DNA from: Litoreibacter meonggei
GTDB lineage: Bacteria; Pseudomonadota; Alphaproteobacteria; Rhodobacterales; Rhodobacteraceae
Length of the DNA stretch: 64,000 nucleotides
Direction of reading: 5' to 3'
Assembly: GCF_003663885.1 (NCBI RefSeq)
Contig: NZ_RCCE01000004.1
Location: 342,785-406,784 of the forward strand
A program made the translations under genes and the position numbers. Under the pieces are notes generated by a model, which worked only from the letters and a program-made list of their open reading frames with translations, did not search any database and was not told where the DNA came from. The first letter of the stretch is position 1. Every line of letters begins with the position of its first letter. Below, in pieces: positions 27,362 through 36,632 of this stretch.

Positions 27362-28909
27362 ATGGGCCAGAGCACCAAAGCGTCAACCATTCCCGTACTG
27401 CTTAGGCTGCCTCTGCTGGTGCAACTCATGGGGGCAGGGGCTGCGGCCATGCTGATCCCCGCAATCCACGCGTTGGCCTTGAACCAGCACCGTGTTGCAC
27501 AGCCGTTTTTCTACGGTGCGGTGCTGTTTTTGACCCTCTCCGCGCTTATCGCTTTGGCGACCTTCCGCCAGCCGGTCCGCAATGTGGCCCGCAGCCAGCT
27601 TCTAACCCTCGTGGCGGCGTTTTTGGTGCTGCCGGTGATGCTCGCCATACCGTTGCACGAGGCGCGGCCGTCGATGTCGTTCTTCAACGCATATTTCGAG
27701 ATGGTGTCCAGCATCACCACAACAGGCGCGTCGATCCTCGACACCCCGCGCGTGGTGCCCGATCCTGTTCACTTGTGGCGTGGCCTTGTGGGCTGGATGG
27801 GCGGCTTTCTTGTGATCCTGTCGGCAGTCGCCATTCTAGCCCCGATGACCCTTGGCGGTTTCGAGGTCCTACGGCCCACCGCCTCCAGCGGCGGACGCCC
27901 GGGATCAGGCGCGCAACTGGCCAAAGCCACCGAGCCCAATCAACGCATGGCCCGCTACACGGCTAAAATCCTGCCGATATATCTGGCGCTGACACTCATC
28001 ATCTGGTTGCTTCAGGTGATCAGCGGCACGGGCAGCTTTCACGGCCTGATGATCGCCCTTTCAACCATGTCGACTAGCGGCATTCTGCCAATGAAAACGA
28101 TGATTGATATGGGCATGACGACCCCGGGAGAGGTGGTTATCTTTGCCTTTCTAATGGTCGCGATCTCCCGTCAGGTTATCGCGTTACCTTTGGACAAGCA
28201 CTACCTGCCCAGTTTGAAGGAAGACGCGGAAATGCGGGTGGCGTTTGTCTTTGTGATCGCCGTGCCGCTGGCCTTGTGGTTTCGGCATTTTATCGGCGCG
28301 ATCGAGGTCAACGAGGAAGCCAATGTTCTGGCGTCCATCAAGGCGTTCTGGGGTGCCATGTTCACCGTGCTGTCCTTCCTGACAACCACAGGGTTTGTCT
28401 CGACCGATTGGGAGGCTGCGCGCGACTGGTCGGCATTGCCCACACCGGGGTTGATCCTTGCTGGGTTGGCAATCATGGGCGGCGGCGTCGCCACCACGGC
28501 GGGCGGGGTGAAACTGCTACGCTTCTATGCGCTCTACAAACACGGGCTGCGAGAGATGGAGCGGCTGGTTCATCCATCCTCGGTCGGGGGCGGCGGACGG
28601 CTTGGGCGTGGCATGCGCCGCGAGGGCGCGTTTATCGCGTGGATTTTCTTCATGCTCTTCGCATTGTCGATTGCAGGTGTCGTCGTAGCACTGGCGTTCA
28701 CCGGGTTGCGCTTTGATGAAGCTGTCATCTTCGCAATCGCGGCATTGTCGACCACCGGTCCACTGGTTCACGTCGCCTTGGACACTGGCGCCAGCTACGC
28801 CGATCTGTCGGTTCAAGCCAAAACGATCCTGATCGGCGCTATGGTGCTGGGACGGATGGAAACCCTTGCCATCATCGCCTTGTTCAACCCCGACTTCTGG
28901 CGGCGTTAA
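27362..28909 (+). CDS. trkH: Trk-type potassium channel subunit TrkH
   Basis: This 515-aa membrane protein is the potassium-translocating subunit. The four selectivity-filter-like P-loops of the family are visible as FEMVSSITTTGASILD, LSTMSTSGILPMKT, VLSFLTTTGFVSTDW and IAALSTTGPLVHVAL, each with the conserved glycine. The WRGLVGWMGGFLVILSAVAI segment is typical of TrkH/TrkG. It is translated right after trkA (2-bp gap). Confidence 0.94.
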   Translation: MGQSTKASTIPVLLRLPLLVQLMGAGAAAMLIPAIHALALNQHRVAQPFFYGAVLFLTLSALIALATFRQPVRNVARSQLLTLVAAFLVLPVMLAIPLHEARPSMSFFNAYFEMVSSITTTGASILDTPRVVPDPVHLWRGLVGWMGGFLVILSAVAILAPMTLGGFEVLRPTASSGGRPGSGAQLAKATEPNQRMARYTAKILPIYLALTLIIWLLQVISGTGSFHGLMIALSTMSTSGILPMKTMIDMGMTTPGEVVIFAFLMVAISRQVIALPLDKHYLPSLKEDAEMRVAFVFVIAVPLALWFRHFIGAIEVNEEANVLASIKAFWGAMFTVLSFLTTTGFVSTDWEAARDWSALPTPGLILAGLAIMGGGVATTAGGVKLLRFYALYKHGLREMERLVHPSSVGGGGRLGRGMRREGAFIAWIFFMLFALSIAGVVVALAFTGLRFDEAVIFAIAALSTTGPLVHVALDTGASYADLSVQAKTILIGAMVLGRMETLAIIALFNPDFWRR

Positions 28910-29062
28910 TCGACGTGCGAATTTGGGCAACAGCCTGCCAGAAAACCTTAATTTCGGGGCTGGACCTCCTATAAAACCCAAGACATACTGACAATTCGTC
29001 AGGGACAGTGTGCCCAATTCAATGGCACTCGCACAGTAAGCGCAAAAACAAAGGCAATAAAA

Positions 29063-29302
29063 ATGGCCGCTGATAAGCAAAACCTTCAAGACGCATTTTT
29101 GAATAACGTCCGGAAAACCAAAATTCCGGTTACGATCTTTCTGATCAACGGCGTCAAATTGCAGGGCGTCATCACCTGGTTCGACAATTTCTGCGTGCTC
29201 TTGCGCCGTGATGGACAGTCGCAGCTTGTCTACAAGCACGCGATCTCCACGATCATGCCATCGCAGCCCATCAACCTTTACGACGGTGAAAATAATTCTT
29301 GA
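29063..29302 (+). CDS. hfq: RNA chaperone Hfq
   Basis: This 79-aa Sm-fold protein forms hexamers that bind small RNAs and A-rich or U-rich RNA. Sm1 ([20 protein letters not shown], then [20 protein letters not shown]) and Sm2 ([17 protein letters not shown]) are complete. The C-terminus is short, as in other alphaproteobacteria. A 153-bp spacer precedes it, with a possible -10 TATAAA near 28970. hflX follows with an overlapping GTG start. Its presence fits a role for Hfq-dependent RNAs such as the candidate at 53841-53917. Confidence 0.96.
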   Translation: MAADKQNLQDAFLNNVRKTKIPVTIFLINGVKLQGVITWFDNFCVLLRRDGQSQLVYKHAISTIMPSQPINLYDGENNS

Positions 29303-30572
29303 AACCGAAGAAGCCGGCCTCACCCGCGCTTGGGTGATCCACCCCGACATTAAAGACGTCAAGGCCCGCAGGTTGTCCAGCATGGCGCTGGCCGAAGCCG
29401 TATCCTTGGCTGACGCGTTACCCGGACTGGAAGTCGCGGGCTCTGAAATCGTGCCATTGCCGAAGGTCAAAGCAGGCACACTTTTCGGCACCGGCAAAAT
29501 CGTCGAGTTAAAGAACCGCCTGAAAGAAGCCGAGGTCGAGCTTGTCCTGATCGACGGCCCCGTGTCCCCAGTGCAGCAGCGCAATCTGGAGAAGGAGTGG
29601 GGGGTCAAGATCCTCGACCGCACCGGCCTGATTTTGGAAATCTTCTCCGACCGCGCAGCTACCCGCGAAGGCGTGTTGCAGGTGGAACTTGCCGCCCTCA
29701 GCTACCAACGCACCCGCCTTGTCCGCGCATGGACCCACCTTGAACGCCAGCGCGGCGGGCTTGGCTTTGTCGGCGGCCCCGGCGAGACGCAGATCGAGGC
29801 CGACAGGCGCGCCATCGACGACGCCATCGTGCGTATCCGCCGACAGCTAGAGAAAACCGTCAAAACCCGCGAGCTGCACCGCGCCGCCCGCGCCAAGGTG
29901 CCCTATCCGGTGGTGGCCCTCGTGGGCTACACCAACGCAGGCAAATCCACACTGTTCAACCGCCTGACGGGAGCCGAAGTGCTGGTGAAAGACATGCTGT
30001 TTGCCACGCTGGACCCGACCATGCGCTCGGTCGAGTTGCCGGACGGGCTGGAAATCATCATGTCCGACACGGTGGGCTTCATCTCGGACCTGCCAACACA
30101 ACTCGTCGCCGCCTTCCGCGCCACGCTGGAGGAGGTGTTGTCAGCCGATCTGATCCTCCATGTCCGCGATATTTCGCATCCTGAAAGCGAAGGCCAAGCC
30201 CGCGACGTGCGCGCGATTATGACCGATCTGGGCGTCGACAAGGACGTGCCGGTGCTGGAGGTCTGGAACAAGTCCGACAAACTGGCCACCGACGCGCTGG
30301 AAGCCGCGACCAACAAGGCGGACCGAGACGAGCATATCTTCCTGACCTCCTCGATCACGGGGGCAGGGGTCGACGGGCTGCTGGACGCGGTCACGACTTT
30401 GCTGCGTGCAGGCTCCACCACCGAAGTGATCGAGTTGGGTTTTGCCGACGGCAAGGCGCGCGCATGGTTGTTCGGACAGGAAGTCGTGGATAGCGAAGAG
30501 CAGACCGAGACCGGATTCAACCTGACGGTGACATGGAATGCGGCCCAGAAAGGCCAGTTCGAAAAACTGTAG
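29286..30572 (+). CDS. hflX: GTPase HflX
   Basis: This GTPase of about 428 aa binds the large ribosomal subunit and helps rescue stalled ribosomes. The N-terminal HflX domain ([40 protein letters not shown]) is followed by the G domain (G1 [10 protein letters not shown]3 DTVGF, G4 NKSD). The most likely start is the GTG at 29286, inside the last codons of hfq (17-bp overlap), because it gives the family's usual length; an ATG at 29208 would add 26 residues encoded out of frame within hfq and is unlikely. Confidence 0.93.
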   Translation: MKIILETEEAGLTRAWVIHPDIKDVKARRLSSMALAEAVSLADALPGLEVAGSEIVPLPKVKAGTLFGTGKIVELKNRLKEAEVELVLIDGPVSPVQQRNLEKEWGVKILDRTGLILEIFSDRAATREGVLQVELAALSYQRTRLVRAWTHLERQRGGLGFVGGPGETQIEADRRAIDDAIVRIRRQLEKTVKTRELHRAARAKVPYPVVALVGYTNAGKSTLFNRLTGAEVLVKDMLFATLDPTMRSVELPDGLEIIMSDTVGFISDLPTQLVAAFRATLEEVLSADLILHVRDISHPESEGQARDVRAIMTDLGVDKDVPVLEVWNKSDKLATDALEAATNKADRDEHIFLTSSITGAGVDGLLDAVTTLLRAGSTTEVIELGFADGKARAWLFGQEVVDSEEQTETGFNLTVTWNAAQKGQFEKL

Positions 30573-30638
30573 CCCAGGCGTGGCCCTGCCCGTTTCCCGC
30601 TCTATATGCGTCAGGTAACGCAAAGGAGCATTTCGCAC

Positions 30639-31046
30639 ATGGCCAGCACCTACCTGATCCTCTACGCCGCGACCTTCGGGCTGTTCTTGGTTCTCGACTA
30701 CATCGGGTTGAGCTACCTGATCAAACCCGTATTTGAGCGCTACATTCCCGACTTGATTCTGGACCAGCCCCGCTATGGCCCGGCGTTGCTGTTCTATGCG
30801 TTCTACATCGTGGCCTTGCTGTGGTTTGTCTCCATCCCCGCATTGGCAGAGGACAAATCCTTGCTTTGGGTCTTCGGCACCGCCGCCCTTCTCGGGGCGT
30901 TCGGCTATGGTACATACGAATTCACCTCGCTGGCGGTGATAAAAGGCTGGACATGGACCATGGTCGCCACCGATTTGACATGGGGCACGCTGCTGACCGC
31001 AACCTCCGCCACCTTGGGGGTCATGATCACGCGGGCAGTCGGCTAA
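30639..31046 (+). CDS. DUF2177 membrane protein
   Basis: This protein of about 135 aa has four predicted helices. Features matching DUF2177 are FLVLDYIGLSYLIKPVFERY near the N-terminus, ALLFYAFYIVALLWFVSIPA, GYGTYEFTSLAVIKGWTWTM and VATDLTWGTLLTATSATLGV. The ATG at 30639 has an AAGGAG site 11 bases upstream. Function unknown. It stands alone between hflX and the deiminase gene. Confidence 0.87.
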   Translation: MASTYLILYAATFGLFLVLDYIGLSYLIKPVFERYIPDLILDQPRYGPALLFYAFYIVALLWFVSIPALAEDKSLLWVFGTAALLGAFGYGTYEFTSLAVIKGWTWTMVATDLTWGTLLTATSATLGVMITRAVG

Positions 31047-31123
31047 TGGCTTTTCCACACAGGAGTATTTGACGCGGAAACAGCACAGCCCTACGGTCGA
31101 AAATGACCTCGAGGGTATGATTT

Positions 31124-32188
31124 ATGAACCGACGCCAAGCACTTAAAGGAGGGGCCGCCATGATCCTCGCCGCCTCTTTGCCCACATCCGTTCTGGCCCG
31201 TGACGGCTTCCGCGTGCCACCAGAGGAAAGCCCGCATCAACGGACGTTTATGCAATGGCCCGTCAGCCGGAAGGTCCATCCCGATCCGGTTTTTCTGGAC
31301 ATGACTCAAGACGCAATAGCACGGATTGCCAATGCCATTTCCGAGTTCGAGCCGGTGACGATGCTGGCGGCAAAGTCCGACCATTCCCGCGCCCGCAAGA
31401 TGCTGTCCGCCAAGGTCGAGCTTTGGGATATCCCGACCGAGGATTTGTGGTGCCGTGACGCAGGCCCGATCTTCGTCACCGATGGCAAGCAATTGGCCAT
31501 CCGCCATATCCAGTTCAACGGTTGGGGCGAAAAGCAGGTCAACACCCGCGATGCCCGCATTGCCGAAGCCGTGGCCGCACGCCTCGATCTGCCGCTGTTG
31601 CCCACGCCCTTGAAGGGCGAGGCTGGTGGCGTGGAGCAAGACGGGCACGGGCTGCTGGCCGCTCATGAAAGCTCGTGGGTGAATGACAACCGCAACCCCG
31701 GTATGAGCCGTGATCAAATCGAAGCCGCGTTATTGGAGGCGTATGGTGCCGACCGGATGATCTGGTCTGAGGGCGTTTGGGGCGAGGACATCACCGACTA
31801 CCACATCGACAGTCTGGCACGGTTCACCGGACCGGGCAGGGTCCTGATCAACCTGCCCGCAGAACCGGACAAGTCCGACCCATTCCACATGGCCGCCCTC
31901 GACACCCATGACGCACTGGAAGCCGCAGGGCTGGACATGGACGTGATCTACGAGCCGGACCGCCGTCGGGTCAAATCCGTCGACTTCGTTGCGTCCTATG
32001 CCAACTACTACGTTTGCAACGGCGGTGTGATCGCCGCACAGTTCGGCGACCAGCAGGCCGATGCGGAGGCGGTCGCAGCTCTGAAGCGCCACTACCCGGG
32101 GCGGGAAATCATCACGCTGAATGTCGACCCTCTGGGAGAGCTGGGCGGCGGTATCCACTGCGCGACCCAGCAGATGCCCGCGATATGA
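31124..32188 (+). CDS. Agmatine deiminase / peptidylarginine deiminase family enzyme with Tat-like signal
   Basis: This 354-aa protein is a guanidino-group-modifying enzyme of the pentein fold. The N-terminus MNRRQALKGGAAMILAASLP has twin arginines, a hydrophobic stretch and a cleavage-like VLA-R, so it is probably exported. The catalytic set is visible: Asp in DLWCRDAGPIFV, His in DITDYHIDSLARF and Cys in LGGGIHCATQQ near the C-terminus; FNGWGEK is also typical. Family members convert agmatine to N-carbamoylputrescine; a periplasmic variant could act on agmatine or arginine derivatives outside the cytoplasm. It is coupled (ATGA) to the small membrane protein gene downstream. Confidence 0.88.
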   Translation: MNRRQALKGGAAMILAASLPTSVLARDGFRVPPEESPHQRTFMQWPVSRKVHPDPVFLDMTQDAIARIANAISEFEPVTMLAAKSDHSRARKMLSAKVELWDIPTEDLWCRDAGPIFVTDGKQLAIRHIQFNGWGEKQVNTRDARIAEAVAARLDLPLLPTPLKGEAGGVEQDGHGLLAAHESSWVNDNRNPGMSRDQIEAALLEAYGADRMIWSEGVWGEDITDYHIDSLARFTGPGRVLINLPAEPDKSDPFHMAALDTHDALEAAGLDMDVIYEPDRRRVKSVDFVASYANYYVCNGGVIAAQFGDQQADAEAVAALKRHYPGREIITLNVDPLGELGGGIHCATQQMPAI

Positions 32189-32631
32189 GCTGGTTCAAAC
32201 GGAACGCCGTAGGAATCGAGGCGGGGGCGGCAATCGTCACAGCCTGCGTTGCGGTGATCGCGTTGATAGGTGTGAAAGTGCAGCTGGACGAGGCCGACCG
32301 CATCGCCGCCGCTGCCTCTGCCCGCGAGGCCTATCGCAGCCACCTCACGTTGTCCGTCAGCCATCCGGATTTCGCAACACCCGTCGATGCCTGTGCCTTG
32401 ATGGAGGGTGACACCGCAGGGGCCTATCGCGCCTTCGTGGATCACTTGCTCTATTCCGCCGAGCAGATGCTGGAAGTCAGCGAAGGCTGGGAGGCCACCT
32501 TCACCGACGCGCTCATGCCGCATCAGGCGGCGATCTGCGCCGCGGGCCAGCATCTGGGCGAGACGGATGCCATGGCGACCTTGCTCAAGCAGTTCCGCGC
32601 GGCGAACTGTCCTGCAACGCCGTCCTGCTAG
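32185..32631 (+). CDS. Uncharacterised membrane-anchored protein
   Basis: This 148-aa protein starts MSWFKRNAVGIEAGAAIVTA, with one N-terminal helix (residues about 10-30) followed by a soluble, mostly helical region with three cysteines (CALMEGD, ICAAGQH, ANCPATPSC). The ATG overlaps the stop of the deiminase gene (ATGA), so the two are co-translated. I do not recognise the family; the layout resembles small membrane-tethered periplasmic or cytoplasmic proteins. Its link to the deiminase is only by position. Confidence 0.7.
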   Translation: MSWFKRNAVGIEAGAAIVTACVAVIALIGVKVQLDEADRIAAAASAREAYRSHLTLSVSHPDFATPVDACALMEGDTAGAYRAFVDHLLYSAEQMLEVSEGWEATFTDALMPHQAAICAAGQHLGETDAMATLLKQFRAANCPATPSC

Positions 32632-32644
32632 CGGGCAGCCGTAT

Positions 32645-33181
32645 CTAGTTTCGAAGCTCCACGATGCCGCAATTATCGGGATGCGTGCCTGTCAGCGCGT
32701 CAATCACATGCCCGTGGCAGACTACGGCTAACGGGCGGGCATCGCGAGCGCGTAAAGCGCTTGCAAGCAGCACCATTCGCGCCTCGAACACATCCGCTGG
32801 CTCAACCGGCACGCCGACGGCATTCAACTCCCCTTGATGCCACCAGATGTCGGGCAGATGGCTGAAACTAATGTCCGGAAAGACTGCCTGCAATGCGGCG
32901 GGCGCGCGTCCGACGTCGCAGCTATGCCCCAAATGCTCTCGGGTTTCGGCGACCACATGAATGTGGTCGGTCGGAAAGATCAGCCGGGCGGTTTGCAGCG
33001 CACGGGTCAGCGGCGAGCAGATCACCTCGCGAATGCCCAGCTCCGCCACATGTATGCGAGCTGCGGTAGCCTGTTCATGCCCAAGCGGGGTCAGGCCGGC
33101 ATCAAAGATCATCGGGTCGCCTGCACCGGTAAACACGGCGTTGAAGGCGGACTGGCCATGGCGGATCAAGTGGATACTCAT
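32645..33181 (-). CDS. Histidine phosphatase (phosphoglycerate-mutase-like) family protein
   Basis: This protein of about 178 aa begins MSIHLIRHGQSAFNAVF, the RHG signature of the histidine phosphatase superfamily. Further catalytic elements are GLTPLGHEQATAARI, ICSPLTRALQTA and AVVCHGHVIDALTG (second catalytic His). The substrate cannot be predicted. The start overlaps the stop of the acylase gene by 4 bp (ATGA). It converges with the 32185-32631 gene. Confidence 0.88.
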   Translation of the reverse strand: MSIHLIRHGQSAFNAVFTGAGDPMIFDAGLTPLGHEQATAARIHVAELGIREVICSPLTRALQTARLIFPTDHIHVVAETREHLGHSCDVGRAPAALQAVFPDISFSHLPDIWWHQGELNAVGVPVEPADVFEARMVLLASALRARDARPLAVVCHGHVIDALTGTHPDNCGIVELRN

Positions 33182-35643
33182 GGCATAGGCTTTAGCGTGA
33201 TCGTGCCGACAGCACCAGCGCGCGCCAGTTCGGGGTCCAGCGACATCGGGATATACTCGCCGCGTCGCCATAGCACGCCCAAGTCATCGTAATGGCGTGA
33301 AAGTGGGTGGCCGGATTGTCCGGTCGCCATCACGAACAGCGAGCTGTCAGGGTCGCCGAAATCATAGACCCCGCGATACCCCGCCGCATGCACGTTCTGG
33401 AACGGCTCTGCTCCCTTGCCGGACGTGCGCCCGCGTAACAGCGTGTTGTCGCCGCCAGAGGTCGATTGACGAATATTCACGAAGACCGACAGCAACGGGA
33501 TTTTTCCCAACACCTGATGGTCATGCGTCGCCTCATGCGCGTCGCCCCACCGCCAGCTTTCGATTGCAGGGCCATATTTCTCGCTCAGCCAGACCAAGGC
33601 GTCGTCCAGTGCCTGACGGGAGACATCCGTACAGGTCTCGATGGGGGCGGATTGCAGCACGTCACACCACACGGCAGCGCCCTCGGCATCGCGAAACACG
33701 CGCTCGATGAACAGCGGCTCCACATGGGTAAATTCCGTCTCCAGCGGACCAAGCTCATCGCGGATCAGCCGCGATTGCAACGCGCGAAGCCACGCAGCGT
33801 AAATCAATGGCTCGGGCAAATGCTCCGACATCTCGCCGTTCCATTCGGCCATCAGGTCCAGCGCGCGCTGGCGTTGCCGCTCCGGCGTGCCATCGGGCGC
33901 AGCCTCGCCGGTAAACCACAGATCGGCGGCAATCAGCGGCAACAGGGAGCGCGCGGTGAACGACACCGTGTCCAACTGCGCCTCCACGAAGCTGTCGCGG
34001 GTATGCACCTGACGGTTTAACATCAGCCGCCGCCAGCGCTGGACGCGCTGCGTGTCGCCATAGGTGTAGCTGACATGGTCGGGGAAGGGGCGCTCGATCA
34101 CCTTGTTGTTGGTGTTGCCCAGAATGCCACCCGAGGGCCGTGTGAACTCGGGGTTCGACGCATAAGGCATCACTCCCACCCAGCGGTTCTGGTCCAGCCA
34201 TCCCGGCGATGGAATACGTCCACGCGATTGATGCGCAGGGTTGCGGCGCGGTACATGGCCGATGGTTTTCAGCGCGATGCTGTCCTGATCCACGATGGTC
34301 AGGTTTTGCGCCGGGGACACGTAGTCGGCCGCCGCGGCAATGACCCCGGCTGTGCTGCTCGCTTTCATGATGCGCAAGGCGGCCTGAATGGAGGTGTCCT
34401 TGTCCGTGAGTAACGTCCAACTTAGTGCCGCCTCATGGTTCAACGGAGTGATTGTGCCAAGGTTGTAATGAGTCTCTGGCAGCACGGGGCCATTATCGGT
34501 CCAACGCAAATTGATGGTCTGGGACGGGGCGTCCTTGATCTCGATGATCGACTGACCGGTGCGGAACGGCTTGTAGCCGTCTGGTGTCAGGTATTCGTTC
34601 GGGTTGTCGGGGTTGAGCTTCTCGATCAGCACGTCCTGGTCGTCCACATAGGCTGTCGTCACGCCCCAACCCACTTTGTCGGAGCGACCGGTCAGCACAA
34701 TCGGCATTCCCGGAATGGTCCCCCCGATAACCCCGCCCGAGGACAGGTCCAGCCGTGCCAGATACCAGATCGACGGGGCAGACAGCGCAAGGTGAGGGTC
34801 ATTTGCCAGCAAAGTACCACCAGCCGCCGAACGCTCAGGGGCCGCCGCGAAAGCATTGGACGCACCCGCCAAGTCGCGCTCGGGGAAAGGTGATAGCGGG
34901 CCCTTCGGCCCACTGGTATTCGCGGCATAACGCGGCAGATCAAGGCCCTGCATCAGGCCCGCATAGTCCAACTCCGCTATGCCTTTGCCCGGTGTATCCG
35001 GCAGCAAATCGCGGACGCGTTCCGGTGTTAGCAGCAGCGAGGTGCGGGCGCGGATGACTTCCTCTTCCAGATGGCCGGACAGCTGAAGTCCCATAAGTTT
35101 GATAACCCCGATGCTGTCAGCGGGTTGCCATGGGGCGATTTGGGGCGAAAAGACAAAGAACTCCGGTGCGCCGCGCCCCAAGGCTTGCTGGTTCACCGTG
35201 CGCAGCCATGCGTTGACGCCAGCGGAATATGCGTCAAGTGCGGCCATGGTCTCCGCGTCTTGTGCGGCAACCGAGCGTTGCGCGAGACCGTACAGGTCAA
35301 GGCGCCGGATCAGTTTGTCTACATTCAGCGTGCGCTCACCGAACAGCTCGCTCAGGCGGCCTTGCACGGTACGGCGCAGCATGACCATTTGCCACAAACG
35401 GTCTTGGGCATGGGCAAACCCCAGCCCGAAATAGACGTCCTCATCCGCCTCGGCGAAAATATGCGGCACGCCGGAATTGTTTCGGATGATCTCGACCGGA
35501 CCGCTAATCGCAGGCACGGTGTAGTCGGCATTGTAGTCGATCAACGAGCGCGAGGCGAGGTAATACACAGCCGTCAGCGCCAGCCCCGCCAGTACCACAA
35601 GCAGCATGAAAAGCCGCAACGACCATCTAAAAATCAGACCCAT
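33178..35643 (-). CDS. Penicillin acylase family (Ntn hydrolase) protein
   Basis: This 821-aa N-terminal-nucleophile amidase is made as a precursor that is autoprocessed into two chains. An N-terminal membrane segment (LFMLLVVLAGLALTAVYYLA, about 11-30) anchors or exports it. The small-chain hallmarks HIFAEADEDVYFGLGFAHAQ and DRLWQMVMLRRTVQGRLSEL are present. The predicted nucleophile is Ser262 in DLAGASNAFAA, followed by LLANDPHLALSAPSIWY, GTIPGMPIVLTGR and VGWGVTTAYVDDQD. The family includes beta-lactam acylases and acyl-homoserine-lactone acylases; in a roseobacter, AHL or other N-acyl-amide cleavage is a reasonable guess. It is co-translated with the phosphatase gene downstream. Confidence 0.9.
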   Translation of the reverse strand: MGLIFRWSLRLFMLLVVLAGLALTAVYYLASRSLIDYNADYTVPAISGPVEIIRNNSGVPHIFAEADEDVYFGLGFAHAQDRLWQMVMLRRTVQGRLSELFGERTLNVDKLIRRLDLYGLAQRSVAAQDAETMAALDAYSAGVNAWLRTVNQQALGRGAPEFFVFSPQIAPWQPADSIGVIKLMGLQLSGHLEEEVIRARTSLLLTPERVRDLLPDTPGKGIAELDYAGLMQGLDLPRYAANTSGPKGPLSPFPERDLAGASNAFAAAPERSAAGGTLLANDPHLALSAPSIWYLARLDLSSGGVIGGTIPGMPIVLTGRSDKVGWGVTTAYVDDQDVLIEKLNPDNPNEYLTPDGYKPFRTGQSIIEIKDAPSQTINLRWTDNGPVLPETHYNLGTITPLNHEAALSWTLLTDKDTSIQAALRIMKASSTAGVIAAAADYVSPAQNLTIVDQDSIALKTIGHVPRRNPAHQSRGRIPSPGWLDQNRWVGVMPYASNPEFTRPSGGILGNTNNKVIERPFPDHVSYTYGDTQRVQRWRRLMLNRQVHTRDSFVEAQLDTVSFTARSLLPLIAADLWFTGEAAPDGTPERQRQRALDLMAEWNGEMSEHLPEPLIYAAWLRALQSRLIRDELGPLETEFTHVEPLFIERVFRDAEGAAVWCDVLQSAPIETCTDVSRQALDDALVWLSEKYGPAIESWRWGDAHEATHDHQVLGKIPLLSVFVNIRQSTSGGDNTLLRGRTSGKGAEPFQNVHAAGYRGVYDFGDPDSSLFVMATGQSGHPLSRHYDDLGVLWRRGEYIPMSLDPELARAGAVGTITLKPMP

Positions 35644-35742
35644 AGCCCCGCCATGTCCGCGCGCCGCTATTGACGCCTCAGCCCCTGTCGTTACATCGGT
35701 TGGCAGGCATAATCAAACAGATGAAACAGGGAGGGCCCGCGC

Positions 35743-36624
35743 ATGGCCAAAGTTAGTTTTTTAGGGTTGGGCGTCATGGGCTACCCGATGGCGGGGCATC
35801 TGGCCAAGGCGGGCCACGAGGTTACCGTTTACAACCGTACTGCGGCCAAAGCGCAGAAATGGGCCTCCGAGCATGGCGGCACAGCCGCAGCCACCCCGCG
35901 CGAGGCGGCGCAAGGCGCAGATTTCGTCATGGCCTGTGTGGGCAACGACGACGACCTGCGCGCGGTGTGTCTGGGCGATGACGGAGCTTTTGCAGGCATG
36001 TCGGCCGGGTCGATCTTCGTGGACCACACGACAGTGTCGGCTAAAGTCACCCGCGAACTGTATGCAGTGGCGGATGCCAAGCAGATCAGCTTCGTCGACG
36101 CGCCGGTCTCCGGCGGCCAAGCGGGGGCCGAGAATGGCCAGCTGGGTGTCATGTGCGGCGGCGACCAAGGCGCCTATGACCGCGCGGAGCCTGTGATCGA
36201 CGCCTACGCCAAGGCCTGCAAACGGCTCGGCGAGAACGGGGCAGGGCAGTTGACCAAGATGGTCAACCAAATCTGCATCGCAGGACTGGTTCAAGGCCTG
36301 TCTGAAGCGTTGCATTTCGCCGACAAAGCCGGGCTGGATGGCAAAGCGGTGGTCGAGGTGATCAGCCAAGGCGCGGCGGGGTCATGGCAGATGTCGAACC
36401 GCTTCGAGACGATGATTGACGACGAGTTCAACCACGGCTTCGCAGTCGACTGGATGCGCAAGGATTTGGGCATTTGTCTGGACACCGCCGACGAGAACGG
36501 CGCGTCCCTTCCGGTGACCGCCTTGGTGGATCAGTTCTACAAGGATGTGCAGAAGATCGGCGGTGGACGCTGGGACACGTCGTCTCTGATCAAGCGGTTG
36601 AGAGCGTTGGACGGGGAGGGTTGA
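35743..36624 (+). CDS. NAD(P)-dependent 3-hydroxyisobutyrate-dehydrogenase-like oxidoreductase
   Basis: This 293-aa enzyme of the beta-hydroxyacid dehydrogenase family has the N-terminal Rossmann motif FLGLGVMGYPMAGHLAKAGH, the substrate motif FVDAPVSGGQAGAENGQLGV and the catalytic lysine in GAGQLTKMVNQ. The C-terminal helical domain contains GSWQMSNRFE and FAVDWMRKDLGICLD. NR in VTVYNRTAAKA after the second beta strand suggests NADP(H) use, as in glyoxylate/succinate semialdehyde reductases. The exact substrate (3-hydroxyisobutyrate, tartronate semialdehyde or succinate semialdehyde) is not settled by sequence. It is divergent from the acylase gene. Confidence 0.9.
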   Translation: MAKVSFLGLGVMGYPMAGHLAKAGHEVTVYNRTAAKAQKWASEHGGTAAATPREAAQGADFVMACVGNDDDLRAVCLGDDGAFAGMSAGSIFVDHTTVSAKVTRELYAVADAKQISFVDAPVSGGQAGAENGQLGVMCGGDQGAYDRAEPVIDAYAKACKRLGENGAGQLTKMVNQICIAGLVQGLSEALHFADKAGLDGKAVVEVISQGAAGSWQMSNRFETMIDDEFNHGFAVDWMRKDLGICLDTADENGASLPVTALVDQFYKDVQKIGGGRWDTSSLIKRLRALDGEG

Positions 36625-36632
36625 AAACCAGA

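Noticed and set aside
30141..31058. 305-codon frame antisense to the hflX end and the DUF2177 gene
   Set aside because: It spans two well-supported genes on the other strand, and its composition is that of a shadow frame.
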